Shown here: in pieces, positions 32,801-46,030 of the stretch
Layout of the letters: every line of letters starts with the position of its first letter
How positions within the stretch are numbered: position 1 is the stretch's first letter
Source: Ecdyonurus torrentis
Taxonomy: Eukaryota; Arthropoda; Insecta; Ephemeroptera; Heptageniidae
Reading direction: 5' to 3'
Length of the DNA: 64,000 nt
Assembly: GCA_949318235.1 (NCBI GenBank)
Contig: OX439131.1
Coordinates: 38,704,557-38,768,556 of the forward strand
Program-made: the position numbers and the translations under genes
The notes under the pieces: model-generated
Database searches by the model: none
Told to the model about the DNA's origin: nothing
Seen by the model: the letters and a program-made list of their open reading frames with translations, nothing else

Positions 32801-33076
32801 TTTTATCATGTATCGATATTTTACCAGTGGTATTATAGCATTATTGACGCGGGAAGTATATTATTACCTCTTTTTTTTCTATTCTACAGCGCTTGAAAAA
32901 TAAATTTTTAATAATGAAAAGTATTAAAAAAATATATTATAAGAATGACAGGAAATTCCATTGTATAAATTATAACATAAACATTACCTCATTATTTATG
33001 AACGAATTTAGTAAATTAAATTTTTTTTAATCAATACAGCTTAATTTAAAATATTTAAATACTAAAAGTTTTATAC

Positions 33077-33080
<4 letters not shown>

Positions 33081-33122
<42 letters not shown>
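33081..33122. repeat. Poly(T), 42 bases
   Basis: The longest homopolymer in the window. Such runs may be retroelement tails, but no adjacent element is recognisable. Confidence 0.95.
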
Positions 33123-33123
<1 letters not shown>

Positions 33124-33703
33124 TCAAGCTTCTCAATTACGTAAAAAGCTCTTGTGGTGATTATACGAAGTCAGTTAAATTAAAGGTCTGGTTTTTCTTT
33201 CATTTTCTCTCTGTTTTTTGTGTCTTCGTCATCTTATCACGTATTATAGAGAACGATCCGCGTGAGAGAAATAGTCTCGGAATTCAAGGCGCGAGCTATT
33301 CTCTCAACCACCAGATAATGGTTTACTTGGTGGGTTAGATATACGCACTATATGAGGTTGTAAAAACGAGCAAGAAATAGAGATGGAAAGCAAAAGCATA
33401 CTATAATAAGTGAACCAATTTTTTTTCTTACCCATTTTCTTCTAAACTTTCAAACAAATGCAATAAAACTTTATTTTCGTTTTTTTCTTCTTAGTTTTTA
33501 ACATTTTTGCCCATATAAACTTAGAAATTATTCTTTGTATACACATATACAGCTCTCTAAGGTGATAAACTTATATAATACGAATAGCTTAAAGTAATGT
33601 TTGTTTTTTTGTTTTATACTTTTGGTAATAAAGTACTATAAAAATAAAGTGTAAAATGTATGTAAGGTTTAGGGAAAAAAATGAAGACAAATGTCAAAAC
33701 ACG

Positions 33704-33804
<101 letters not shown>

Positions 33805-35230
33805 TATATTTATTTGTATCGTAAAATATTATGATTAAACAATAAGAATCACATTGCTATTGTCACGTTAAAAAGAAATATTTCAAAAAAAAAAATTTAT
33901 TACTTCATGAGTCATGATATATTTCTTTAAAAAAATATACAGTTGTTTTCATACTAATGATAACAGGCGATTTTTGTTTTCATGTTTCCAGACTACTTTA
34001 GACCACGGCTTATAAAAATGACAAGCCACAATGGTATGCATACCACATTACATGTTTACCTTACATTTGGAAGAGGGTAGGTATTAGAGATGAAAATGTA
34101 TTTTAATGAATGTCCCTTTGCATGCTTATCCTGGAATTATAAAACTTACTTTTTTGAAAGATTAACTTTAGTTCTTTGCTAAGCTTATGCTGTATTTTTA
34201 TATAATTTTCTACCACCTCTTAAATTTTGCATAGAGAATGTATTAAAATCTTTTTATACTTACTATATAAAAGAACATATATTTTAATAATTTTTATTTC
34301 ATAAACAAATCCCTTTTTATTTTTGTAAATTAAATTTTAGTTTGGAAAAAGAAAACGTAAATTAATGTTTTATAAATATAGTCAAATATAGTTCTTCTTA
34401 TACTTAAAGTCTAGAAAATTTCAATATATTTTTACAAGTGTTTTGAGAATAACTTATTCTTACCCATTAGCAAAAAAAAAAAAAAAAAAGCTTTCTACAT
34501 TTTTTTAAGCTCTTTTGTCACGCTATACAGTAGGTTTTTTTACTCTATACTTGTCTTTACAAAAGGACTCTGGTTTGAGTGTAATATGTATGTAGTGAAA
34601 GCTTGCTTTAATGGCAAAAAAAAAAAAAAAAAAAAAAAAATGTTGATTACAATGTATTTGGTGTGATAGTCTACTAGCGATTTTCTCACTTGATTCAATG
34701 ATACACAACATTGAGTTCAATCTTTCATTCTGTTGCCACCTCACAAGAGAGGGAGTTAAAAATTGTTTTCAATGGTTAAAAATACTATAATAACAAAACA
34801 AAATGTCTCGGTATGTTTACACTGCAAAACAAGAATAAAAAGAAAAAGACTCTCTGTTTAATGAAACATTTTAGTTTCCTTATTTGCAGTACAATTTATT
34901 TGCCATCTTTTAGTATGAGATAAAAAGGACACATTTATTAAAGTGAAAAATTAATATTTAAAATAACAAAATTTTTGAAATACTTAAAAAGGATATTGAT
35001 TGAACAAAATTGTTACAATTCTAAATTACGCATAATTTTTATTAAATTTATTTTATTAACTATAAAGACTATTATAAATCAATCAATAACATATCAATGA
35101 GTTAAAACAGATCACGTTTATTATAACAATTTTGTTTAAACAGATTTAATAAACGCAAAATGAAAGGTGAACGTTGATAGAAATGAAATAAGCTGATGAC
35201 GTAGTTTCCTTTCGCTTTAAAAAAATACAG

Positions 35231-35527
35231 GTGTAGAACACCTTCAACAAAAAACTTGCCTAATATCCTAACATACCTAAATACCAACATTAATTTGGCC
35301 GGAGTCATTGATTTCTAATTTATTTTCCATTTACAAAATGGCAGCTGCGGGTTTTTTACGTCATAGCTCACGCACGCATAAACAAGTGAGTTGTGACGTC
35401 ACAAAGCCGCAGCTTTCATTTTGTAAATGGAAAATAAATTAGAAATCAATGATTAAGGCCAATTCAACGTTGATATTTAGGTATATTAGGATATTAGACA
35501 TGTTTTTTTGTTCAAGGTGTTCTATGC
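35231..35527. mobile_element. Large foldback element, about 297 bp
   Basis: Arms of about 140 bases are strongly complementary. Outer blocks TAGAACACCTT and TAATATCCTAA.ATACCTAAAT, and inner blocks ATTGATTTCTAATTTATT and TTCCATTTACAAAATG, occur in both arms in mirrored order. The centre holds TTACGTCATAGCTCAC and GTGAGTTGTGACGTCA, which also mirror each other. There is no coding capacity or clear target duplication. It is a foldback or MITE with high arm identity. Confidence 0.8.
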
Positions 35528-37058
35528 CTTTACGAAGAAGGCAAATATTACATAATGTTACTTTGAATTCAACTAATTAAAAAGTAAAATTGACCGATGA
35601 AATAGTTTTTTTTTTCTTAAAAAAGTAGTTACAATTTCTAACTTACCAACAAAAAGATCTGATTAAAAAAATGATGTAAAAAAATGTGATTACAAAAAAA
35701 AAATTAAAAAAATAAAAAACTAGTAGTTTTATAAATTTAGGAGATCACACATCACATACTTGCCGTTACTACGGCCGTGTGATAAGAAAACATCCTTTAT
35801 AAGCCTTATCGTTTTGTCACATACACAAAAACTTCCTTTTGCTTGAATGGAAATGCCAAAACTCCTTTGATAATCTCCTTTTTTTATTATTATACACGTT
35901 TTTACAAACGGAAAAACTTTAATATTAGAGCCTGTATTCATGTAGTACGAGTATACTACATTCCATCGTATTTTTGTATAAAAATAAAATATTTTAATTT
36001 AGAATTTAATTTTGTCTAATATTTTAATTAAATAATTGTATACAAAAAATTAAATACTATGAATTAAAAGAACTAAAATGAAATCATATCAAAGGATTTT
36101 TTTTTTATTTAAAATGAAAATATATAAAGTGTTACTATGGAATGAACAATTCAGAGTAGAAAATCCAATTTACTTTTTTTTATACATATCATGAAATACA
36201 AAAAAAAGAGAGGCAAGCTTTTAGTGAAAACCGTTTTTTTATTATGTTTCTAATGAGATAGAGGGAGAGAGAAAGTGTGGATTAATGAACGTACGCATAA
36301 CGTCAATCTGATTTGCATCATATCCAATAAGCACCCTCAGAGGTTACGCGAAATAATATAATATATCACTTCCAACTTCTAAAAAAAAAAAAAAAAAAAA
36401 AAAAACGAATGAAAAAAACAAAACAAAAACAATATGAGTCTTCATTTTAAAATTTTATACAAATGATTTACTTGCAACAAGAAAGACAGTAATTAGCCAG
36501 TAATTAATTTAACTTACCTTTTTTATGTTCTCACATACACATTGTATCATCTCATAAAAAAATAAACATATAAAAGTTTTAATTAAAGTAATTTAGTGGA
36601 TACTGTACGCAGCTAATTTACTTAACTATCATCCTATCAACATTTAGAACCCTAATTATGTTGCAGCAAACAAATTACCATGATATCGTGTATAACTCAC
36701 ATAATATGTACCAAAATGCAAATTATCTTTATATATTATGTGGTTATCGCCAGGTTCTCGCTACCTTAACTTTACAACCAATGTGTTTGATTAATATTTC
36801 ATAAAGAAATTTATTATTGAAATTATAAGATTAAACAAACCAATAATATAATTTATATAATATGTATACATATAAAATTAAACATTATTACTGTATTTAA
36901 AACTTTATTTAAGTTTTATATTATTGGTAGTATTTTATAATTTAAGTTATTGTTATTATAAGGTCGCAAGGCATCAATATTACGATGAAATTGAAATGTG
37001 AGAGGCAGTTTGAAAGCGAGAGAGTTATGAAATGTTATCGACAAAAACAGAACTTGTA

Positions 37059-37061
<3 letters not shown>

Positions 37062-37123
<62 letters not shown>
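37062..37123. repeat. (GA)n microsatellite
   Basis: Perfect (GA)n of about 62 bases. Two chance minus-strand frames read it as Ser-Leu repeats. Confidence 0.97.
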
Positions 37124-37125
<2 letters not shown>

Positions 37126-37525
37126 AATAGAGGCGCGCAGTAAAGCCTGGCAAGAATCGAAATATAATCCAACAAAATAGAAAAACATTAAATTTCAAAA
37201 TTATGAACGTTTGTGACAGAATCAAGAATAACAATCGATTATTAAATTTGACTTTATAATTATCAAAGAAAAGTAAATAAAAAAATACTACTTTGACCCA
37301 TAATTAAAGTTATGATTGACTACATTGTTTTTTTGTATGATAACAGTAATTATTACTTATTATTTTTAATTTACACTTGAAAAAATAAGCAAAAAGAATT
37401 GCTTCATAAATATAATTAAAATACTTTTTTTTAATATTAATTATAGATATTATACAAGAAAGTTATATTGTATTGTATAATAAATTGATAATTATGTTGC
37501 TTTGAAAGTGTTATTTTTTTTCCCC

Positions 37526-37537
37526 TGACCTAGGTCA
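37526..37537. promoter_or_regulatory. Palindrome TGACCTAGGTCA (ER0 nuclear-receptor-type site)
   Basis: Two perfect AGGTCA half-sites are arranged as an everted repeat with no spacer. AGGTCA is the core half-site of nuclear receptors. Function depends on context, and no promoter is visible nearby. Confidence 0.3.
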
Positions 37538-39215
37538 CTGAACACGCCTACTTTCAGAATGATGTCCTATATTTTATTTTCTACTGTAATGTAAAGAGAG
37601 CGAATAGAAAATGTCGTTATTACTGTACTTTAACGACTATTTTCACGACTTTCAAGTAATCAAACTAAAATGAGAAAGAAAAAAAAACATATATAAAATT
37701 TTTACAACTGTAGCAACTTAACTATAGAAATTGTGAAGTTAGAAACTATGATAAAATATTTTTATTTCAAGGCTTCACAGAAAAGTTATATAAAATATAT
37801 TTTACTTTCTTTAACATAGCATTATTACTTACATTTATATATTCCATTAGTTTACATAAAATAAAATAGTATTTTAATGCTTTACTTTCTGTAAAAATAT
37901 AATTAATTAAGTAAGACTTCTAGTATTACAATGATAGTGTTTACGTAACACCTTACATAATTGTTTTTAAAGAGTAACTAAAATTGCGTTTCATGTTATA
38001 TAAAAGTAGAGTCTAGGGTACGATTATTATTTTATTCATATATGAAGGTAATTTTCATTCTACAGTATTCCCAGAAACATGAAATTGTCATTATATTTAG
38101 TGCAAAAAATAAATAAATAAATAAAAAATAAATGAAAACATTAATTAAGATAATTTCTAATATTGGAACTTCTAAGTATAGTATAGTTATACTTATAGTA
38201 TTAGTATAGTTATTAGTCACCCATTCAAATATTTTGCAATATAATTTATTAATAATTATTTTTCTTTAGTTACTTCGCTTGAATTGTCTTTTTAATCTGT
38301 AACTTAAAAAGTAATAAAAAAAAAAACGTCTACTTTGACTTCAATTTGAAATAATTAATCATTCTTATTCATTACTAATTTTTTTGTATAATATGTATGA
38401 AGTTAATGATTAATATAAGGGTCTAAAAGGACTTATTTTTCGTTTTAAGCCTGATTGAAGTGTAATTGGAGTGTTCTTTTTTTTTTTTAGAATAAATACT
38501 AATGGTAAATGGTAGTAAACAAAGTAAAGAGAAAGATTTATTTACTGTAATCCTATTAACGGCTATAATTAATTAATTACATGAACGAACAAACATAAGA
38601 AAATACGAGATTTAAATGAAAAGCGATTTTAAAATAAAATGGTATTATAATGTATGTAAATGGAGAGAGAAATCTTCATATAAACATAAATTAACTAAGA
38701 ATAACTTACTTGAAATAAAGTATTTTGCTATTTTTAAATTTAGTGTTCGTGTTATAAAAAAATGTGTATTTTGTCTTTATCACATAAACAACATTTTTGT
38801 GTAAATATACGTATATATTTTAAAAATATTCGCAATTCTTGCAATAAAAATTATGCATAGTTGTAAAAATTAAAAATATGCATTATCATCAAAATTCAAC
38901 ATCATTCGTATGCATACAAAAAATTCATCACATTTTTTTTAATGAAAAATTAAAAATAGTGACGTCATTTAATTTATAAAAATGCAAAAGTATTATCCAT
39001 TTAAGAACATTATAAATATAAACTTTATCCGTGCAAAATCATGCATAAATGTTAAAATATTATTACCATAGTATATTTGAGATGTGTGGTGGGTTGAGAA
39101 TTCTTGTTAGTGAGATCCAAGAACGTAACTGACTAACTGTCACCTTTGTTTTGTTTTGGCAAAGCAAGCCGCTAATTTGAGTCACATGATGTTGCCTGTA
39201 CCCCTCCTTTCATTG

Positions 39216-39251
<36 letters not shown>

Positions 39252-40860
39252 CTAACATCAAAAACTGATTTTCTAAACAAAAAATTATTGCTATTATATT
39301 ATGACATGGGAATATATTTTTTCTCATACATTTATTTTTATTTGGTGTGAGTAATTTTTCTTAAATGAACACTTAATAACATGATGTATAATTGTTTTGA
39401 TACACGCAAGATAATATACATAAAGTAGGTATTAATGCTAATTTATATTTATTTTTTTAAGATAATTAAATTCTATAGGTATATTTTTTTTTATAACAAG
39501 CTTCTTATGATGTATTATTTAAAGTTTTAATTTGTATAGCTCATTATATATTTAATGTTTATATTGTATTTTGGCTTTATTTCAAAATGTCAACTAAAAA
39601 CTTGAAAAATACATATCAATTTATTTAATTGATACATTTACAATTAATTAAAAAAAATCATGTTTTCTTTTTATTATTATTATTTTTATTTGAGAAGGAG
39701 TATAAGTGTAACACAAATTCTAAAAAGTAAGGCAAACTTTTTAAAATGCTAACGATATTTAAATATATACACCAACTAAATATATTTTATGTTGTATATT
39801 ACGTGTAAATTGTATGTATGAGTGTGACATTCGCAAGCAATTTACTGCGATTTGAATACGTAAATTATTCTCTTCTACATAATATATATATGTATAAACA
39901 AATTTAATAATACAATAAAATTCATTGCACGTTTTAAACTATACTTTTATAAACTATAATAACATAATTTTCTTTTTTTGTTAAATTTTAAATTTGATAT
40001 ACGTGCCAAAATAATATTAAAATAAACATGATGTTAATTGTATATATTTTTATAAATTACTAGTTTAATTGAAGTAATACATTGCATAATATATTATTTT
40101 TAACTTTATTCTAAAAATTACCTTATTGTTGTTATTAATAATAATTATACAACAATTTGTTTTATGTTATTTAGAAACGACAATTAATTCAAATTTCTCA
40201 GAAAACTAGGTAATTTATTTTTTTGCTATTATTTTTATAATTATGTTGAATTTAGTGTAGCAAATTTTTTTTTATATATATAATACAGTATATTCTTATG
40301 AAAAACCAATTAAAATTTGTGACATGTTTTATGTTCTTATTATATGAAGCCAAGTATTAAGTCGCAAATAATAACTAATAACGTATATAACTATAATAGT
40401 AGTAGTTAGAAGTCTATGATAATGTTAAAATATATAATGTGACTTCTGAAGCGATAATATTTAGCATAAATTTGGTGGAATTAGATTAAACCATTTTAAA
40501 TGTAAAAAAAAGGGGAAATGAATTATAATATACATTTTATTACAGGGGTAAAAAAAGCTTTAAGACAATTCGATTTATAGTTATAATCAAAGTTAGATAA
40601 ACTTTATCAACATAAATTTTACTGTAAAATTTATTTTAGCATTTTAGTATTTTATTGCATTAAGTGTGAAAAAAACATCTTTTAATTTATTTAAATCATT
40701 CCATTTTTAAAATTTATATAATTAATAAATAAATTCTTTATGCTTTAAATAAATTATTTTTTTTATTTGTTTATTTTTTACTTTTTTTTTCATTGCTTCA
40801 TTATTTAAATTATAAAATGCATTGAAGTGATTTTAATTTTATTTTCTACTTGGTTGATGG

Positions 40861-40930
40861 TTAGTTGATGCAACTCTAACAATGCAGCATGAACTGGAGC
40901 GGCGATGCTGCTGAAGCATCAGTTATATAA
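40861..40930. other. GC-richer imperfect hairpin
   Basis: An outer pair GATGC/GCATC (40867-40871, 40916-40920) encloses an inner pair GCAGCAT/ATGCTGC (40884-40890, 40905-40911). Left and right spacers are unequal. It is followed by a CCGCTTTTGCTGCTGC stretch. This may be a structured or regulatory element. Confidence 0.3.
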
Positions 40931-43900
40931 TGTAATCTACCGCTTTTGCTGCTGCTTTATAATACTAAAGCTTTGTCACTGTATATATATATGATAATAT
41001 ATATAATCAACGAACAAAACAGCGAGAGGAAAAACAAGAGTGACAGTTACGCTAATGAGGTGTAACTATTGAATTACATACCAGCCTGACTATATATCAG
41101 CTATAATTCGATATAATAATATTATTTATTTAAAATAAATTATATTGAAATTAATCAATTTTAATTAATAAACAATACTCTTTTATTATATTTTCTTCTG
41201 TATTGTATTAATAGTTACTATTTTATAGAAACGTATATATTTTTTTTTAGATATATATAATTTGTTATTGACATCATTATTGGGTATTGAAATTTATACG
41301 ATAACAATATTATTATTTGTCTCTGTCATTTTGATTCTGTCTCTGTATTCTTTTACCTTTGACCTTTTTTTTTTTTATATACACTCTGCTTTGATACTCA
41401 ATACCGTATATAAAAGAAGATAAACGCTAATGATAAAAACTGCTGTTACATGACTAGTTTGATTGCATTGTGTAATTTATTTTATTTGTTAAAAATGTCA
41501 GCAAAATATCTCTTGAGAACGTATCTCTTTCTCTCTCGTTCTAAAAATTCTCTAAGGAATGAAAAAAAAAATCGGTCAATCGTGAGGATTCGTTAGGAAA
41601 TCACACCGCAGGGGAAATCTAACACAATATTTCTTCTTAAATCAGTTATTTATACCTCCAATATTACTATATAGTATTTGTCTTATCAGTTTGTGACAAT
41701 GAAGCCACATGCCAGCTTCCCTGCATACTGATTTTATTTTTAAAATATAAACTCTTGTGGAAAATCTTCTATAAATATTAAACTATTTTTAAACACAAAT
41801 TCATCATTATATTGATTATTTTTAAACAAACCTCACGAAACCACAAAAATGTTTAAAACAAACCTATATACTTTTACATAATAATTGTTGTGTATTTTAA
41901 TTACAGCAGGAAAATTGTTATATAAAGTAATATTTTATATGTATTATTTTTAAAATAGTAATTATACTTTATTTATTTTTAAAATACATTGCTTTTAACG
42001 CTTTAAAAGATAGCTACTTTTTATCACCTATTCTTATCTATAATACACTCGCGCACGCAAATCAAAATGACTATAGACCGGAAGTATAAAATACTTGATA
42101 ATAACGAATATATATTATAAACATAAACGCACGAGAAAGCTTTAAACTTTTGAATTGGTAGGATTTTTAATTAGTTGAACCATGTTATCCTATTTAATAA
42201 TTGCCATACTTTGTTTTTTCTTTAATGATAAAAAGTTTGAATTATTTTTTTTACTGTATTTCCATTTAATGCAAGGTTTATTTATGCAGGTTTATAAGCC
42301 TTGATTCAATTGTAAAAATATGAGTATTTAATTTATATAAAAAATGTAATGTTTGATACAATTTAAGTTATTAAGGTTTTATGTGTTTATTGCTTACATC
42401 AAAGTCATAAATGTATAAAACATGTTTTTAAAACAAATAATAAATATTTTAATTACAAACTTGCATTTTATATAACTTTTTTTTTATTCCATATAAAATA
42501 TGATACTTCATTTGTTATTAATAACTATAGCTACTTTTACTCTTTTAAGCTCTTATTACTTACTATATAGTATCTAGGATAGTATGTAAATATGTTGATT
42601 AAAAATTTAAAAAAATTATATATAAATGACTACGTATTTTATATAATGTTTATCATACTTATAAAACAAATATTTTCTAGTTTTTTTCTGCACAAAAAAA
42701 TGTAATATTAATCATATAATTTTTTCCTCTAGGTATAATATTTAATATTCTGTTCATGGTTAAAATTCTTTATAATTATTCAACTTTTTATGTTATGCGC
42801 AATACTCCACAACGTTATGAAAAAAAAAATAGGTAAAAAAAATATATGATTATTTTTAATATGATTAATATGTAAATTATATATTATGACTTTCACTTGT
42901 GAATGTATTATGATGGATTACATAAATTACATTATGATAAATTATGTGACCTTGACCAAAGAAAGCATTGTGATACTATGACAGAAGAGATGAAATTATT
43001 CAGACATTTCTTGCATGCAACACAATATATTTTTAAGGACACGCACAAATGATTATATATTTCCTGTACTAGATTGCCCATTTTATGTTTAATCTTAACT
43101 ATGTTCATAAACCTGTTTACTTAGTTTTTGAAAGAATTTTTATATAAAGAAATAAAAGCATTATACTATATTGTTCAGAAAAAAAATGCTTTTTTTGTTA
43201 CTGCAATAAGTAATTAAAATTTAGTTTAAAAACTCTCCTTTTTTCTAAAAAAAACTGTAATCTGTTGACGATATGTTTAACTTTTGACTGAAGCAGTTTT
43301 ATAAACAGGGTCACCTTAACTGATTAATAATAAAGGGGAAAAAACTTAAATTCAGTTTTACACGCAAGTTTGTACAAGCTTGCATACGGCATTCAAAATT
43401 TTATATCTTTTCATTTATCAGTTTCGTGATCGAATGCTTAATAGAGATGAAGGACAAAGTTAAAATGTAAATATTTTTCTCACTCACTCAATCAAAAATT
43501 TAATAAAATAATTCTACTAATTAAAGAAGTCCCGTTTTTCAATCATCAAATACTGAATACAATTTTATGAAAAGAAAATCAATGGCTAATTGATTTAAAA
43601 TTATTAAAAAAAAAAATTTCAACGCTTAAAAAATACGAAGTAGAAACTAAATATTGATATAACTAATGACAGAAAAAAAAGGTAACAAAATGTTTCAAAG
43701 AGAAAAAGAAATATAAAAAGGACACTGAATACAAAATCAAACATTACCAGAATAAATTTCATCTATATACACTTCCATGTAGACACAATACATGTGTACA
43801 AATTTTTTTCCCTTCTATACAAAGTAAGCTCTTTCAGTGATAAACTACGTCATGTCTGTTCTTATTTACTGCACTCATTTATTCAAATTTAAAATAAATG

Positions 43901-45499
43901 AAAGTTTATCGATTTGAAAAAAAAAAAGTTCACTTGCAAATTTTATGATATTAACCTGTTCTCTTTGTTAATAAAGAAGTTTATTCACAGGAAAAAAATT
44001 ACAAGTTATTATTATTCTTGTTTAAAAGTTAAATTAACTTCACAATAATAATTTAACTCATTATATTTAATTGATAGTTTTATTTAATAAAAACTTTTTA
44101 GTAAGTTTATATTTTTCCACAACTTTAAAGATTAATTATTGAGGGATTTGAGTAAAACATAATAAATTTAAAAATCAACATTGCAATAAAAGATATAATA
44201 AATTTCTTTTCTTAGACAAACAAGTTTGATAATACAAGAAAATTGGGGGTTCACTATTATTAAAATAAATACGGATAAAAAAATAGCAAAAAATATTAAT
44301 AAATTATATTTTAGTGAAAGGGACCTAAAGAGAAACCATTTGCTGCTGGATTTTTGTACCATTTATGAAAACAGTTAAGGTCTCGAGTTTGGAATATGTA
44401 TTTTTTCCTGATATTTCAAAATTTCTAATTGTGTCAATGAATATATCCGAAAAAAAAGTTCTGTTTAAAATGGGAAGGAAGAGATGCTACAGAAGTAGTG
44501 AAATGAGAAGTATTAGTTAATTGCATAAATATTCTAGCAAAATTGGCAATGAAATTCCCAACATCATTTTTTAATAACTTTTTTTTAATTCTTAATTGAG
44601 AAGCTGAAAATAATACAAAACTTCACGTTTTTTCAGCAAACGAAGTAAATATTGATAACGTTAGAATTTTACTTAAATTAACATAAGAAAGGAAAATTTA
44701 AAGCTTTTGATATGCGTATATATTTTTCACGTTGGAAGAAAACGATTTTTTTTTTTTTTTTTAATGACAGAAAGTTTACTTTATGAACTTTTGCGTGTAA
44801 TAGCAAAAATGAGAGAAGTAAAAGTAGCAAAAGAGGTAGAGATGGAAATTGTTTTGTTTAATTTTTCACGCTGATTTTGCGCTCAACGCGTTGTTTATAC
44901 TGCTGCTATAACATTTAGAAAATTGCTCTAAATTAGTGACTATCGTTGTTTTTAAAACCTTGTTTTATTACGTTATGTAAGAACATGATTTTACATTTTG
45001 ACCGTTGAACAGTCAATATATTTATGTTTCAAGTCTTATTCAAGAATTTAGTAATCTTATATGTAAATTACCTTTTTCCCGTGCTTTTTACAATTCATGT
45101 ACAATAGGATTTTTACTATTTATTCAAAGTTTTTTTCTTAAATTTATTTCATTTTTGAACAGGATATAATTGCAAACATGCAGTGCAATATTGGATCACG
45201 CACCAATAATTTACATTTACCAAAACCTAATTTCAAAGGTACATTTAATATCTGAAAAGAGAAAAACACGAGGTTTAAAAAAAAAAAAAAAAAAAAAATT
45301 GATCTAAGATTTCTAAATGTTGAATTCTCAATCTGATTTGTTTTGCATAATTTTCATAACATTATCATAAATGCAAGTCAATATGCAAATACACAAACCT
45401 TTGTAAAAAAAAAAAAAAAAAAAAATGCAAGGACACCGCTGTAAAAATGATGGACATGGTATACAATGAAGGGGTTAAGGTGCAAGAGGGTAATTAAAT
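40931..45499. other. AT-rich intronic DNA, nothing recognised
   Basis: Homopolymers and short AT repeats only. No island, foldback or exon-like frame was seen. Confidence 0.6.
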
Positions 45500-45710
45500 A
45501 AGTTACTCGCCTGCGAGGCGGGCGGAGGGTGATGTTGATGAAGTCGAGGAGCTACTCTCGCGAGCCTTCAGCTGAGGCGGCCACAGCAGCGGGTTGCGGG
45601 TGTACTTCCCGCCTCCTCTGCCGCAGCAGCCCCCAGTACTTCTTCGAATAATCACGTTCATCGAGAAACAACAAAGTTTCTGCCCCCGGGGGCTTATGAT
45701 GCCCCTTACA
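45500..45710. other. CpG/GC-rich island in the SK intron: possible alternative first exon or promoter
   Basis: This is the strongest G+C island outside the exons, with many CpGs, a GCCCCCGGGGGC palindrome at 45682-45693 and a CTCGCGAG palindrome. On the minus strand a frame starts at 45661 (MNVIIRRSTGGCCGRGGG...) and runs 52 codons to TAA. A GA|GTAACT donor (GT at 45506-45505) is possible, but that frame would leave two extra bases and be out of phase with exon 2. The plus strand also has a 39-codon ATG frame, so coding potential is not strand-specific. The simplest reading is a noncoding first exon or promoter of an SK isoform that would start at the Met inside exon 2. Confidence 0.35.
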
Positions 45711-45869
45711 CATGCTATGAGTTCTCAACCCCCTTTTTTTTTCTTTACTTTTTCTTTACTATTTTGTTTTATTTGAATCTCGATAAAAGATTATTTTTTT
45801 CTTATGTTTTATATGTGATATATTTCCCCCGTAAACACTTCTATATACTACAAGTATAGGCACTAAGTA

Positions 45870-46030
45870 AAATATTCAGCGTGGCGCTCGCGACTCTCAC
45901 CGCGCCCTCACTGAGCTTCAGACATCATGTACCTCTACACTACAGTTTCTCATCATGTATATATAACGCATGCGCCTCATTTCTCTATGTTAGTTATAAT
46001 ATAGTAGTGGTGGCACTGGCGCTTATACCT
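45870..46030. promoter_or_regulatory. Second GC-rich patch near the 45.5 kb island
   Basis: It contains GTGGCGCTCGCGACTCTCAC and, about 75 bases on, ACGCATGCGC, which resembles the NRF-1 palindrome. A TATATATA run adjoins. On the minus strand the order is NRF-1-like site, TATA-like run, then CTCAGTG, an arthropod-initiator-like string, then the 45.5 kb island. The TATA-to-initiator spacing is about 50 bases, longer than usual. It could be core promoter for the island, but the match is weak. Confidence 0.22.

Larger units (their letters stand above)
35528..40860. other. AT-rich intronic DNA
   Basis: Contents include (GA)n at 37062-37123, poly(T) at 39218-39248 and a TGACGTCA at 38960-38967. 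An octamer-like ATTTGCAT lies with a CCAAT near 36.32 kb. A nuclear-receptor-type palindrome is listed separately. No exon was found. Confidence 0.5.

Noticed and set aside
36916..37234. Two overlapping minus-strand Ser-Leu frames
   Set aside because: Both are readings of the (GA)n tract.
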